From Allomuricauda sp. (GTDB lineage Bacteria > Bacteroidota > Bacteroidia > Flavobacteriales > Flavobacteriaceae): DNA of 64,000 bases. The DNA lies in assembly GCF_013911645.1 (NCBI RefSeq), contig NZ_JACESV010000002.1, positions 372,001 through 436,000 on the forward strand, in the 5' to 3' direction. The notes under the pieces are model-generated. The model made no database searches and was not told the DNA's origin. It saw only the letters and a program-made list of their open reading frames with translations. Within the stretch, counting starts at the first letter, position 1; each line of letters begins with the position of its first letter. Positions 32,843 to 42,433 of the stretch are shown here, in pieces. A program made the translations under genes and the position numbers.

Positions 32843-33838
32843 CTACAACATTCCGTTAGCCTCTACCCATTTAAAAGTATGCTGCTCTTGGGAAAATTTC
32901 ATACGTTCGGATATACGTTGTAGCCTTTCGGGGAGTTTCATCAGATAATCCCTGGCCTTTTCTGCCTGATCAGAAAGTCCGCGAAGGTTTCCTATATCCC
33001 AGTAATCGTTCAATTTTTTCAAAATATCAATATAGTCTTGTGAGGTATACACCCCCAACCGTTGGGCACAATTGGAAAACTGTTCGAATGCCTCTCCTAT
33101 ACTTCCGCCCGATTCCCTAAGAAAATGGGCCGGCATCACAATTTTTTTCTTCATCATATCTGCAAAGGCCAAGACCATTCCATCGGGGTCCTGCCCCATA
33201 ATTGTCTTTACAAATTCGCGATATGCCAAATGGTGCCTCATTTCATCACCTGCAATTATGGTGCACATTTTTGCGAGCAGTACATTACCTTTCTTTCTAG
33301 CCATTTTTCCCACTCTTTTGTGCGAAATATTGGTGGCCAACTCTTGGAAAGTGGTGTATACAAAATTCTTGTAGGGATCCCTGTCCGTTCCAATATCAAA
33401 CCCATCAGAAATCAAATGTTGGGTAGTTATCTCAATTTCACGCATGTTTACACGGCCAGAGAGGTACAAATATTTGTTCAAAACATCTCCATGGCGATTT
33501 TCCTCAGCTGTCCATGCACGCACCCATTTGCTCCATCCATTGTCCTTGCCATTGTGCTGATCAATGCCTTCCACATCCATCAACCAGGATTCATACGTGG
33601 GGAGTGCTTCTTCTGTAATGGTATCGGCCACAAGGGTTACCCAAAAATCGTATCCCAATTCCTTGGCCTCACCACGAAGCTGCTCCACCTCATCAAAAAA
33701 CTTATCGCTTTGGGAGTCTGGCAAAAAATCGGTGGGTTGCCATATTTTTTCTGTTGGAATAAGAAATTCATCAATAAACCCTTCAACTTTGGGTTCAATC
33801 GCCTGCATTACTTCCAATCTTACATTCTTTATCGACAT
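32843..33838 (-). CDS. Acyl-ACP desaturase (stearoyl-ACP Delta9-type)
   Basis: 331 aa, a soluble di-iron ferritin-like enzyme. Iron ligands are present in WTAEENRHGDVLNKYL (about 109-124) and IAGDEMRHHLAYREF (about 194-208), each an ExxH-type pair. It introduces a double bond into acyl-ACP in the cytoplasm, which tunes membrane fluidity. Electron donors (ferredoxin or flavodoxin) are not adjacent. It is monocistronic. Confidence 0.92.
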   Translation of the reverse strand: MSIKNVRLEVMQAIEPKVEGFIDEFLIPTEKIWQPTDFLPDSQSDKFFDEVEQLRGEAKELGYDFWVTLVADTITEEALPTYESWLMDVEGIDQHNGKDNGWSKWVRAWTAEENRHGDVLNKYLYLSGRVNMREIEITTQHLISDGFDIGTDRDPYKNFVYTTFQELATNISHKRVGKMARKKGNVLLAKMCTIIAGDEMRHHLAYREFVKTIMGQDPDGMVLAFADMMKKKIVMPAHFLRESGGSIGEAFEQFSNCAQRLGVYTSQDYIDILKKLNDYWDIGNLRGLSDQAEKARDYLMKLPERLQRISERMKFSQEQHTFKWVEANGML

Positions 33839-33885
33839 AGTACGGGGTTTTTTACAAAGTTCTATATAAAATAATGAAAACTACG

Positions 33886-34611
33886 CTAATTTCTTCCTCT
33901 TTCGCCGGGATAAAATGTGTGTACGGGATCACTTTGCCAATATTCCTTGGTTTCCACATCCAACATGGTCAATCCGCCCATAAAAGCGGCCCCTGTATCC
34001 ACGTTCCAAACATTGGCTTTGTTCTGTGGTTCTACAAACCCGTTTTTGGACAAAGGGGTGTGGCCTATGTAGATTTCTTTGTAGTGGGTCAAGCGTTTTG
34101 GAAACTTGGGACTTGTAGGTTCCAAATCAGGGTCAAGTGCGGTTACCAGTTCCCATAATGTCCTGTCCCAGTAAAAAGATTGTTCAAAATATTCGTAATC
34201 TACTCCCTTAAGGTTTGTGTAGCCGGCATGCAAATACAACCGGTTGTCATCTGCGAGATAATAATTTTGCAATTCGTTATAAAACTTCAAATGTAATTCC
34301 CATATATCCCTATCTGCATTCAAATAAGAATCTCTGGTTGCAATGCCGCCGTGTGCCAACCATTGCGGGTTTTCTTTTTGATCTACCAACCAAGCCCTAC
34401 AGAGTTCATCGTGATTTCCACGAATAAAAGTGCAGTTATATTCACTTTTGAGCTGTATCAAAAAATTTACGGTTTCCACTGCCGTGCTCCACCCATCTAC
34501 ATAATCGCCCAAAAATATGATATGATCTTTGGAGGTGACATTGGCCTTGCCCATTAATTGCTCCAACGCCCGCACCCCTGAATGGATGTCGCCCACAACA
34601 AGTGTTCGCAT
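33886..34611 (-). CDS. Calcineurin-like metallophosphatase (ApaH/PrpE type)
   Basis: 241 aa from the ATG at 34611 (MRTLVVGDIHSG); the frame extends to 34638 but the fold begins here. Metal-site motifs appear in order: GDIHSG (7-12), GDYVDGW, GNHDEL, and a late HAGY and GHTPLSKNG. The family includes serine/threonine phosphatases and dinucleoside tetraphosphatases. The substrate cannot be fixed. It is cytoplasmic and monocistronic, divergent from the PfkB gene. Confidence 0.9.
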   Translation of the reverse strand: MRTLVVGDIHSGVRALEQLMGKANVTSKDHIIFLGDYVDGWSTAVETVNFLIQLKSEYNCTFIRGNHDELCRAWLVDQKENPQWLAHGGIATRDSYLNADRDIWELHLKFYNELQNYYLADDNRLYLHAGYTNLKGVDYEYFEQSFYWDRTLWELVTALDPDLEPTSPKFPKRLTHYKEIYIGHTPLSKNGFVEPQNKANVWNVDTGAAFMGGLTMLDVETKEYWQSDPVHTFYPGERGRN

Positions 34612-34762
34612 AGAAAAGTTTTTGACAAAATTACGCACAAATGCTTGGCCTATGAAAAATCACGGTGGCTTTATCAAGCATTTAACCTATATTTCAAATT
34701 AACCTAACTGTTTTTTGGACATGGTATAATTTTCTATGTACCTTAGAATATTCCGAAACAAT

Positions 34763-35707
34763 ATGAAAAAAGTATACTGCATTGGTGAAGTGTTGATTGA
34801 TTTTGTTGCCGAACGGCAAGGAAGCGACCTTTCCAAAGCAAACGAGTTTACCAAAAAAGCAGGGGGAGCTCCTGCCAATGTGGCCTGTGCCATATCCAAG
34901 TTGGGAGGAAACGGAATTTTTATTGGTTGCGTAGGGGACGATCCGTTTGGGAAATTTTTATTGGAAACCCTGAAAGAGGTTGGCGTTGACGTTTCGTTGG
35001 CCCAATTATCGGATACTTTCACCACGCTGGCCTTTGTATCGCTTTCGGAAGATGGAGAACGCGATTTTGTTTTTAGCAGGGGCGCCGATAAGGAATTGAA
35101 GTATAATCCCGACCTAAGAAAGAACCTTCCCGGAAATATTCTTCACTTGGGGGCCGCGACCGCTCTTTTGGGCGGACCTTTGGAAAAAACATACAGCAAA
35201 TATCTTTTTGATGGCCTTACCAAAGAAATGTTTATCTGTTTTGACCCAAATTTTAGAAGCGACCTTTGGAAAGATGACCAAGAAACCTTCATAAAAAAGT
35301 GCATGCCCTTTGTGGAAAAATCACATTTGTGCAAGTTTAGCCAAGAAGAAGCACAGCTTATTTCAGGTAAAGAAGATTTACATGAAGCCTGTGATGTTTT
35401 GCACAAGGCCGGAACGAAAATAATTACCGTTACCTTGGGGAAAGACGGTACCTTACTGAGCATGAACGGCACCAAAAAAGTAATTCCGAGTATAAAGGTA
35501 GCTCCCTTGGACACTACTGGTGCCGGCGACGCTTTTATAGGGTGTTTATTGTATCAAATTTCCGATTTGGGCAATTTTGGGCCTGTTTTCGAAGATTTTT
35601 CGTTAGTGGAAAACATGGTCGCCTTGGCGAACAAGGCCGGGGCCATTACCACTACTAATTATGGTGCCATTGTTGCTTTGCCCACAAAAGAGCAGCTCGA
35701 AAAATAA
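34763..35707 (+). CDS. PfkB-family sugar kinase (fructokinase-like)
   Basis: 314 aa from the ATG at 34763 (MKKVYCIGEVLIDFVAER). The ribokinase-family signature near the N-terminus reads KKAGGAPANVACAISKLGG (about 31-49). The C-terminal signature DTTGAGDAFIGCLLYQ (about 259-274) contains the catalytic Asp. Members phosphorylate fructose or related sugars with ATP; fructokinase is the best guess. No sugar transporter or glycosidase adjoins it. Confidence 0.9.
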   Translation: MKKVYCIGEVLIDFVAERQGSDLSKANEFTKKAGGAPANVACAISKLGGNGIFIGCVGDDPFGKFLLETLKEVGVDVSLAQLSDTFTTLAFVSLSEDGERDFVFSRGADKELKYNPDLRKNLPGNILHLGAATALLGGPLEKTYSKYLFDGLTKEMFICFDPNFRSDLWKDDQETFIKKCMPFVEKSHLCKFSQEEAQLISGKEDLHEACDVLHKAGTKIITVTLGKDGTLLSMNGTKKVIPSIKVAPLDTTGAGDAFIGCLLYQISDLGNFGPVFEDFSLVENMVALANKAGAITTTNYGAIVALPTKEQLEK

Positions 35708-35720
35708 ATCAACCAAGCGA

Positions 35721-36857
35721 CTATGCGTACCTTACTTTCCTTAGAATTCGTTGGGATTCCTTTAAGGATTGGTAAATATTGCTGTCGTAAGTTTTTAACA
35801 ACGCCCTTGAACTGTCCATTTTTTCCTTGGCCTCCTCAAAACCGTTCAGGTAACAAATAAGATACGTTGCTGGGAGGTGGGTCATATCCGTATGCTCCGA
35901 ATCTGTTAACGGAATATGGTTTTCCAACTTTTTGAGCAATGCATTGTTGGCATTGTACACATGATACAGCGTTTTTTTATCAAATTGAGGTGGTTCAAAT
36001 ATTAATTTACTGTTGATGGTGTACTTGCCATTGTCCGAAAATGTGATGACCACTTCTTCCAAAGGATAATATTTTTGTTGAGAGCCCAAGCCCAATTGCA
36101 CATACTCCAAGGTTTTGAAGTGGTCGTCATCATAATCAATAGTGATTTCGTCCAAAGCGGAATAAAACAGTTTTACCTGTTCGTTGATGAGTTCAATATC
36201 CACTCTGGAATAGTAGATCTTGCCTTTCACTTTCTTCTTGTTTCCCGCCCAACAGACCACAAATTGTTCTTTAAAGACTTTGTAATCGCTTGTAAGGTCG
36301 GGATGCCTGGTATTGAAGAATTTTATGACCGCATCCAGTGTCAATTCTATGTTATTCCGCGCGTGCTGTTCAATCGTCGCCACCTTATCGGAGTTGATGT
36401 CCTTTAGCTCAATATCAAAAGCTTTGGGCAAGCTGATGCTGCCTTCCCTAAAAAAGACCGCTCCCCCGTAATACTTCCAAATATTTTTGCGAAGGGCACA
36501 AACTTTTCCGTTGGACCTAATTGTTACGAGACCAACCACCTTGCCTTCGGGCAAATGGGGAAAGGGAATATTTTCATAGGAAATTAGAGGCGGATTGTCC
36601 AAATAGGCATTGACGAGGTTCTGAATTTTGCTGTCATCAAAAAAATCAACGCCAACAATGGTATTGTCCTCATCCTCCACCCCGATCACAATAAAGGAGT
36701 TGTTTTTTGGGTTGCTGTTGGCCAAGGCACAGACATGTTTTAAAAATTTGGCCTTGCCCTCCTTTTCCCCAATGGATATAAAACGCTTTTTATCGTAAAA
36801 ACTATTCTCGTCGTTGTGGGCCAAAAGATTTTTTACGAGTAGGCGTTTATTGATCAT
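35721..36857 (-). CDS. AlbA_2 (Schlafen-like) domain protein
   Basis: 378 aa. The N-terminal AlbA_2 domain (about 14-135) includes NPKNNSFIVIGVEDEDNTIVG (in part) and FFREGSIS. The rest is helical and charged, with no ATP-binding lid or helix-turn-helix recognised. AlbA_2 domains occur in transcription regulators and in some defence proteins; isolated chromosomal members like this one lack a proven role. It is transcribed alone and a palindromic repeat lies upstream. Confidence 0.8.
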   Translation of the reverse strand: MINKRLLVKNLLAHNDENSFYDKKRFISIGEKEGKAKFLKHVCALANSNPKNNSFIVIGVEDEDNTIVGVDFFDDSKIQNLVNAYLDNPPLISYENIPFPHLPEGKVVGLVTIRSNGKVCALRKNIWKYYGGAVFFREGSISLPKAFDIELKDINSDKVATIEQHARNNIELTLDAVIKFFNTRHPDLTSDYKVFKEQFVVCWAGNKKKVKGKIYYSRVDIELINEQVKLFYSALDEITIDYDDDHFKTLEYVQLGLGSQQKYYPLEEVVITFSDNGKYTINSKLIFEPPQFDKKTLYHVYNANNALLKKLENHIPLTDSEHTDMTHLPATYLICYLNGFEEAKEKMDSSRALLKTYDSNIYQSLKESQRILRKVRYA

Positions 36858-36896
36858 ATTTTAAGGTTTCGAGATTTTATAAACCAAAGGAAAATT

Positions 36897-37013
36897 CGTC
36901 ATTTCGAGTGGTTTTTTGAACCTAAGTTCAAAAAAATGTATCGAGAATAGAATTTTTAATCGTACAAACCTTGTTCTCGATACTTTTTCCTTCAGAAAAA
37001 ACTCGAACTGACG
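36897..37013. repeat. Large imperfect palindromic element (MITE/REP-like)
   Basis: About 117 bp whose ends are inverted: cgtcatttcgagt at 36897 against actcgaactgacg ending at 37013, with flanking T- and A-runs. A perfect inner pair, gtatcgagaa (36938-36947) and ttctcgatac (36974-36983), sits inside. It is non-coding and lies between the AlbA_2 gene (upstream side) and the end of the SDR gene. It resembles hairpin repeats scattered in flavobacterial genomes. Confidence 0.65.
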
Positions 37014-37034
37014 GTTTTGACCTTTAAACATCAA

Positions 37035-37799
37035 CTATGAACCATTTTTGTTGACAATCGTACTGCTGGCCTGTGCAGTAGGCATTACCACAAGGTCGGC
37101 AATGTTCACATGGTAGGGTCGAGTTACCACAAACAGGATAATATCCGCGATATCCTCTGGTTTTAACGGTTGAAAGCCTTTGTATACATTGGATGCTCTT
37201 TCGGAATCCCCCTTAAAGCGAACATCGCTGAACTCAGTTTCCACCAATCCAGGGTTTACGGCCCCTACGCGAATTCCGTAAGCATTCAAATCTATCCGCA
37301 TACCTTGGTTAATGGCATCCACGGCATGTTTACTGGCACAGTACACATTTCCGTTGGGATATACTTCCTTGCCCGCCGTGGAACCAATGTTGATGATATG
37401 CCCAGATTTGCGTTCCACCATTTGAGGAATAACAGCTTTGGACATATACAGCAACCCCTTTACATTAATGTCCAACATGGCATCCCAATCATCTGGGTTG
37501 CCCTTGTCAATGGGGTCCAATCCATGGGCATTGCCCGCATTGTTGACCAAAATGTCTATCTCAGAAAATTCCTTGGGTAAACTTTCTATGGCAGAGAACA
37601 CAGCTTCTCTATTTCTAACATCAAAATTTAAGGTAAAGATTGCTGTGTCTCTTCCCAATTCATTTTTAAGCCCTTCCAAACGTTCCTGTCTTCTTCCACA
37701 AAGAATTAAATTAAATCCTTGCTTTGCAAAAAGCTCTGCCGTTGCTTTGCCTATTCCACTTGTAGCTCCTGTTATTAATGCTGTTTTTCCCATTTCCAA
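37035..37799 (-). CDS. Short-chain dehydrogenase/reductase (YdfG-like)
   Basis: 254 aa. Classical SDR: TGATSGIGKATAELF (about 9-23), NNAGNAHGLDP (about 87-97), the Ser in INIGSTAGKE and the YCASKHA catalytic pair (about 150-156), then VNPGLVETEFSD. The C-terminus resembles NADP-dependent 3-hydroxy acid dehydrogenase YdfG. It is cytoplasmic. The start lies three bases after the stop of the aldo/keto reductase gene, so the two oxidoreductases share an operon. Confidence 0.93.
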   Translation of the reverse strand: MEMGKTALITGATSGIGKATAELFAKQGFNLILCGRRQERLEGLKNELGRDTAIFTLNFDVRNREAVFSAIESLPKEFSEIDILVNNAGNAHGLDPIDKGNPDDWDAMLDINVKGLLYMSKAVIPQMVERKSGHIINIGSTAGKEVYPNGNVYCASKHAVDAINQGMRIDLNAYGIRVGAVNPGLVETEFSDVRFKGDSERASNVYKGFQPLKPEDIADIILFVVTRPYHVNIADLVVMPTAQASSTIVNKNGS

Positions 37800-37802
37800 T
37801 TT

Positions 37803-38675
37803 TTACGGAACATCGTGTCCTTGGCTCGCTACCAAAAGGGCAAACCAATCTTGAAGTTCCAATTCTATATCTATGGCTTCTGCGGCCATTTCCATTCTTT
37901 TTTTGTTTGTGGTTCCAATGACCGGATGCACTTTTGCAGGATGTTTTAAAATCCAGGCCAAGAGCAACTGGCTCTCATCAGCATCATACTTGTCCATCAA
38001 AGGCCCCATGGCCTCTTTAATGCGATCTGCTTGCTCATCATCTTCCCTAAAAAGTGTTCCCAACGGGCTCCATGCCATGGCCAATCTTTTGTTGGCAATG
38101 CAATCATCAAAAGTTCCATCGTACATAGGATTGTGATGCGTCAAAGAAAATTCGACCTGGTTTCCTTCAACGGGTATGGCTGTTTCCAACATGGCCACTT
38201 GAGAGGTTGTAAAATTGGATACCCCAAACTGTTTTATTTTTCCACTTTGCAATAACTGCCGGGCAGCTTCCGCCATCTCTTCGGTTTCCATCAACGGACT
38301 TGGCCTGTGCATTAAAAAAAAGTCCAAATAATCCGTTTTCAACTTTTTTAAAGACGCTTCCGCAGACCAAATAATATAATCCTTGTCATACTGGTAATGA
38401 TTGATTCGGTTATTCCTGCCACGGGTCATTTGAATACCACATTTGGTGATCAGTTGAATATCCTCCCTTTTAATTCCACTATTCCCAAATGCCTGTCCAA
38501 AATCGGCCTCGGTGGAATAGCTTCCATAAATATCGGCATGGTCAAAAGTGGTTAAGCCACAAGCAATGCTGTGATGCATTAATTCGATCATTTCCTTTTT
38601 GGAAAGTTTTTTCCCCCAACTTCCCCATGTCATCGCTCCCGATATAATGCGGGAAAAATTCGTTGTCCGTTCCAT
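37803..38675 (-). CDS. Aldo/keto reductase (YdhF-like)
   Basis: 290 aa (alpha/beta)8-barrel. Catalytic residues appear as DHADIYGSY (Asp and Tyr, about 41-49), the Lys in ITKCGIQM and the His in FFLMHRPSP. The NADPH end contains HPVIGTTNKKRMEMAAEA. It reduces carbonyls using NADPH in the cytoplasm; substrate unknown. First gene of a two-gene operon with the SDR. Confidence 0.93.
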   Translation of the reverse strand: MERTTNFSRIISGAMTWGSWGKKLSKKEMIELMHHSIACGLTTFDHADIYGSYSTEADFGQAFGNSGIKREDIQLITKCGIQMTRGRNNRINHYQYDKDYIIWSAEASLKKLKTDYLDFFLMHRPSPLMETEEMAEAARQLLQSGKIKQFGVSNFTTSQVAMLETAIPVEGNQVEFSLTHHNPMYDGTFDDCIANKRLAMAWSPLGTLFREDDEQADRIKEAMGPLMDKYDADESQLLLAWILKHPAKVHPVIGTTNKKRMEMAAEAIDIELELQDWFALLVASQGHDVP

Positions 38676-38834
38676 AAGTGCTGAATGTATAAAATTAAAG
38701 CCTTAAATCCTTCATAAAACTAGGGGTTTAGCGTTTTTTTTAACCATTAATTAACAGCTAGGTTTTAAATAAATTTTCATTTTGCACACCTTAGCAAAAA
38801 CCCCGACATTAACACCAAACAATAAAAGTATATA

Positions 38835-39836
38835 ATGGAAGAAAACACTACTATTGATATTAGTGCTGTGAATGAAAAAATTGCCCAGGAAAGCGCTTTT
38901 ATTGACCTTTTAAGGGTTGAAATGAACAAGGCCATTGTGGGGCAGACCCACATGGTGGAGCGCTTACTGATAGGTCTACTGGGAAAAGGCCACATTCTGC
39001 TCGAAGGTGTTCCCGGACTGGCAAAGACATTGGCCATCAACACTTTGGCCAAAGCGGTGAAAGGAAGCTTTAGCAGAATACAGTTTACACCCGATCTTTT
39101 GCCCGCTGATGTTATTGGTACATTGATATACAATATAAAAGAGAACGATTTCTCCATTAAAAAAGGACCCATCTTTGCCAACTTTGTTTTGGCAGATGAG
39201 ATCAACAGGGCTCCCGCAAAAGTACAGTCGGCGCTTTTGGAAGCCATGCAGGAAAAACAGGTGACCATCGGGGACGAAACATTTGTGCTGGACGCACCTT
39301 TTTTAGTAATGGCCACCCAAAACCCTGTAGAGCAAGAAGGTACTTACCCGCTTCCTGAAGCGCAGGTGGACCGTTTTATGTTGAAAACAGTAATCGACTA
39401 TCCAAAGTTGAACGAGGAACAACTCATTATCCGTCAAAACCTAAAAGGTGCAACCGAGGCCGTTAACCCCGTAGTTTCCTTGGAGCAAATTCTAAGAGCC
39501 CAAGAAGCTGTTGGCGAGGTTTATATGGACGAAAAAATTGAAAAATATATTCTCGACCTCATTTTCGCTACGCGTTACCCGGAAAAATACAACTTGGAAA
39601 GCTTGAAGCCGCTTATCAGTTTTGGTGCTTCTCCCAGAGGTAGCATCAACTTGGCGAAAGCGTCCAAATGCTACGCGTTCATCAAGCGAAGAGGTTATGT
39701 GGTTCCCGAAGATGTTAGGGCCGTGGTGCACGATGTACTGCGTCACCGAATCGGAATCACCTACGAGGCCGAGGCAGAAAATATTACTTCCGAAGAAATC
39801 ATCAACAAGATTGTAAACGAGGTAGAGGTGCCTTAG
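38835..39836 (+). CDS. MoxR-family AAA ATPase
   Basis: 333 aa. AAA_3 domain with Walker A EGVPGLAKTLAIN (about 57-69), Walker B VLADEINRAPAKVQSALLEAMQE (about 115-137, shown in part), and sensor ATQNPVEQEGTYPLPEAQ. MoxR ATPases act as chaperones for metal-dependent VWA-domain proteins, and here the gene leads a DUF58 and two VWA genes. It heads the eight-gene Bat operon running to 47916. Confidence 0.95.
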   Translation: MEENTTIDISAVNEKIAQESAFIDLLRVEMNKAIVGQTHMVERLLIGLLGKGHILLEGVPGLAKTLAINTLAKAVKGSFSRIQFTPDLLPADVIGTLIYNIKENDFSIKKGPIFANFVLADEINRAPAKVQSALLEAMQEKQVTIGDETFVLDAPFLVMATQNPVEQEGTYPLPEAQVDRFMLKTVIDYPKLNEEQLIIRQNLKGATEAVNPVVSLEQILRAQEAVGEVYMDEKIEKYILDLIFATRYPEKYNLESLKPLISFGASPRGSINLAKASKCYAFIKRRGYVVPEDVRAVVHDVLRHRIGITYEAEAENITSEEIINKIVNEVEVP

Positions 39837-39905
39837 CGGTTCAATGTTTATCGGAATAAGTAGCAATACTTTTAACCAACCCGAAAACCTATTTTTTTGA
39901 ACCAA

Positions 39906-40772
39906 ATGGATACAAAGGAACTACTAAAAAAAGTACGTAAAATTGAAATAAAGACCCGCCGTCTTTCCGACCATATTTTTGGTGGGGAATACCATTCTAC
40001 GTTCAAAGGTCGGGGGATGACGTTCAGCGAAGTACGCCAGTATCAGTTTGGCGATGATGTACGAAGCATTGACTGGAATGTTACCGCACGCTATAATGAA
40101 CCTTACGTAAAGGTTTTTGAAGAAGAGCGTGAACTCACCATGATGTTGATGGTAGATGTGAGTGGGTCGGAACTTTTCGGTACGTCCAATCAGTTCAAAA
40201 AAGAAATCATCACAGAGATTTCAGCCACGCTCGCATTTTCTGCACTTCAGAACAACGATAAAGTAGGTTTGATTCTGTTTTCCGATAAAGTAGAGCTTTA
40301 TATCCCGCCTAAAAAAGGAAAAAGCCACGTACTTCGAATTATTAGGGAATTATTGGAGTTCCATCCAAAAAGCAGTGAAACCAATCTTGCCGAAGCTTTG
40401 AAGTTCCTGACCAACGTGATGAAGAAAAAAGCCATTGTTTTTGTGCTATCGGATTTTATTGCGGATAACTACGAGAACACGCTTCGCATTGTGGGCAATA
40501 AGCACGATGTTACCGGAATAAGGGTTTATGACCAACGTGAGGAAGCCATCCCAAATTTGGGAATGGTACAAATGCAAGATGCCGAAACAGGGGAAATACA
40601 GCTGGTGAACACCCAATCCAAACAGGTTCGGTTGGCTTATGGACAACACTACAAAGACAAAGTGGCCTATTTCACCAATTCCTTTAACAAATCAGGCTGC
40701 GGGGTCATCAATTGTAGGGCAGACGAAAGCTACGTAAAAAAGCTATTGGGGTATTTTAAACGAAGAGGATAA
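39906..40772 (+). CDS. DUF58 domain protein of the Bat operon
   Basis: 288 aa from the ATG at 39906 (MDTKELLKKVRKIEIKTRRL); a TTG three codons earlier is possible. DUF58 features are GMTFSEVRQYQFGDDVRSIDW (in part, about 40-60) and a degenerate VWA fold beginning MLMVDVSGSELFG (DxSxS-like). It is probably the membrane-proximal partner of the MoxR ATPase. It overlaps the next gene by one base (TAATG). Confidence 0.92.
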   Translation: MDTKELLKKVRKIEIKTRRLSDHIFGGEYHSTFKGRGMTFSEVRQYQFGDDVRSIDWNVTARYNEPYVKVFEEERELTMMLMVDVSGSELFGTSNQFKKEIITEISATLAFSALQNNDKVGLILFSDKVELYIPPKKGKSHVLRIIRELLEFHPKSSETNLAEALKFLTNVMKKKAIVFVLSDFIADNYENTLRIVGNKHDVTGIRVYDQREEAIPNLGMVQMQDAETGEIQLVNTQSKQVRLAYGQHYKDKVAYFTNSFNKSGCGVINCRADESYVKKLLGYFKRRG

Positions 40773-42433
40773 TGCGAATGAACGGTCTACATAAAACAAG
40801 AAGCAAAGCAAAGCTCCGATCAGTTTGGGGAACCATGTTGTTTCTATTGCTGATGTCCACGGTCGGTTTTTCGCAAACAGGACCCAAAGTCGATGCCGAA
40901 GTGGACACCTTGGCCATTAAAATTGGGGAACAGATTCAATACAAAATTACAGTAGAGATGGATTCCACCGATGTGGTCTTCTTTCCCGAAGGCCAAACCT
41001 TTTCACCATTGGAAACCGTAGAGGCCATTATGGCCGATACCCTCAAAAATGATGATAAGGTCATCCTTCAAAAAATATATTCCCTAACCCAGTTCGATAG
41101 TGGCGCCTACACGATTCCCCCGCAGCGAATCGCTATTAACGAGCAACCCTTTTTCACGGATTCCTTTCAAGTAAAGGTCGCCGATGTGGTAGTGGACACC
41201 ACCAAACAAAAAATGTACGACATCAAACCCTTGATAGAGGTAGAAAGAAGTACCGCCGATATGTGGCTTACGGCACTTTGGATTCTTTTAGGGTTGATTG
41301 TGGTCGGGGGATTGGTCTATTGGTTCTTTCTAAGAAAGAAACCTTTGACCGAGGAAGAAAAAGTGGCCTTGCTCCCACCCTATGACCGAGCCCTTATGGA
41401 GCTTAAAAAGTTGGAGAACTCCAAATACCTTATTCAGGACGAATACAAGCAGTACTATTCGGAACTTACCGATATTGTGCGGTCCTATCTGGAAGAAGAT
41501 GTGCACGTTACTGCCATGGAAAGCACCACGTCAGAACTCATCACCAAACTGGAAATGTTAAGGGATGCCGGAGAGCTTAAATTGGACGATGATACCATAC
41601 AACAGTTTCAAAAAATATTACAAACGGCCGATTTGGTAAAGTTTGCCAAAAACAAACCAGCCACAACCGTTGCCGAACAAGATAGGAGATTGGTCGAAGA
41701 AATCGTGACCAAAACCCACGAAGGCCTTCCGGAACCAACCGAAGAAGATTTGTTGTTAGATGAAGAATATTTGGAAGAACTTGCCAGAAAAAAACAGCGC
41801 AAAAGAATTTACTGGGCCGCGGCCATTTTTGCAGGAATTATTGTTTTGGGCGGAATAGGGTCAACCATTTATTTTGGTACCAAAAAAGTAAGGGACACCG
41901 TTTTTGGTTACCCGACCAAGGACATGTTGGAGGGTGAATGGGTCGCCAGTACGTACGGTTTCCCTCCCATTCAAATAGAAACACCAGAAGTTTTGGTCCG
42001 TCAAGAATTGGAACTTCCCAAAGAAACCGAAGAGCTCATTAAAGAGCTTCAAGCATTTTCCTACGGTAGCTATGTGGGGATATTTTCGGTAAGCACAAGC
42101 TCCATCACATTCAAAGAACAAAAAGAGGAACCTCAATTTGATGCAGTAATCGGTTCCACCCTGACCAATTTTGAACAATTGGGACTAAAGAATATCATCA
42201 CCAAACAAGAAGAATTTGTGACACAATCCGGTGTAAAGGGCATGAAAACCTATGGCACGGGAACTTTGGAACGACCCAATGGCGATTCCAAAAGGGCCAG
42301 GTACAATATTCTAACTTTTGGAGGTAAAGGTTTCATCCAACAGGTGGTGATCACTTGGGAAGAGGACGATGAGTATGCGCAACAGATCGTAGATCGAATT
42401 TTGAACAGTTTAGACGTAAAAACACAAGTGTAA
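40772..42433 (+). CDS. BatD/DUF4381-like two-membrane-helix protein of the Bat operon
   Basis: 553 aa, larger than a simple DUF4381 protein. A signal or N-terminal helix (about 20-35) leads to an Ig-like periplasmic domain (about 38-140, DTLAIKIGEQIQYKITVEMD in short), helix TM1 (165-187), a helical cytoplasmic DUF4381-like part (LPPYDRALMELKKLEN, 201-216), helix TM2 (346-368), and a further beta-rich domain to the C-terminus. Extra domains after TM2 are the unusual part. It abuts batA exactly. It probably joins the BatA/BatB membrane complex; the role is inferred from context. Confidence 0.85.
   Translation: MRMNGLHKTRSKAKLRSVWGTMLFLLLMSTVGFSQTGPKVDAEVDTLAIKIGEQIQYKITVEMDSTDVVFFPEGQTFSPLETVEAIMADTLKNDDKVILQKIYSLTQFDSGAYTIPPQRIAINEQPFFTDSFQVKVADVVVDTTKQKMYDIKPLIEVERSTADMWLTALWILLGLIVVGGLVYWFFLRKKPLTEEEKVALLPPYDRALMELKKLENSKYLIQDEYKQYYSELTDIVRSYLEEDVHVTAMESTTSELITKLEMLRDAGELKLDDDTIQQFQKILQTADLVKFAKNKPATTVAEQDRRLVEEIVTKTHEGLPEPTEEDLLLDEEYLEELARKKQRKRIYWAAAIFAGIIVLGGIGSTIYFGTKKVRDTVFGYPTKDMLEGEWVASTYGFPPIQIETPEVLVRQELELPKETEELIKELQAFSYGSYVGIFSVSTSSITFKEQKEEPQFDAVIGSTLTNFEQLGLKNIITKQEEFVTQSGVKGMKTYGTGTLERPNGDSKRARYNILTFGGKGFIQQVVITWEEDDEYAQQIVDRILNSLDVKTQV

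Noticed and set aside
33062-33874. 270-codon plus-strand frame opposite the acyl-ACP desaturase gene
   Set aside because: Long but antisense to a gene with intact di-iron motifs; translation is His/Cys/Phe-rich without domains.
35721-36857. AlbA_2 gene as part of a phage-defence island
   Set aside because: No restriction, toxin or other defence genes are nearby; neighbours are housekeeping enzymes.
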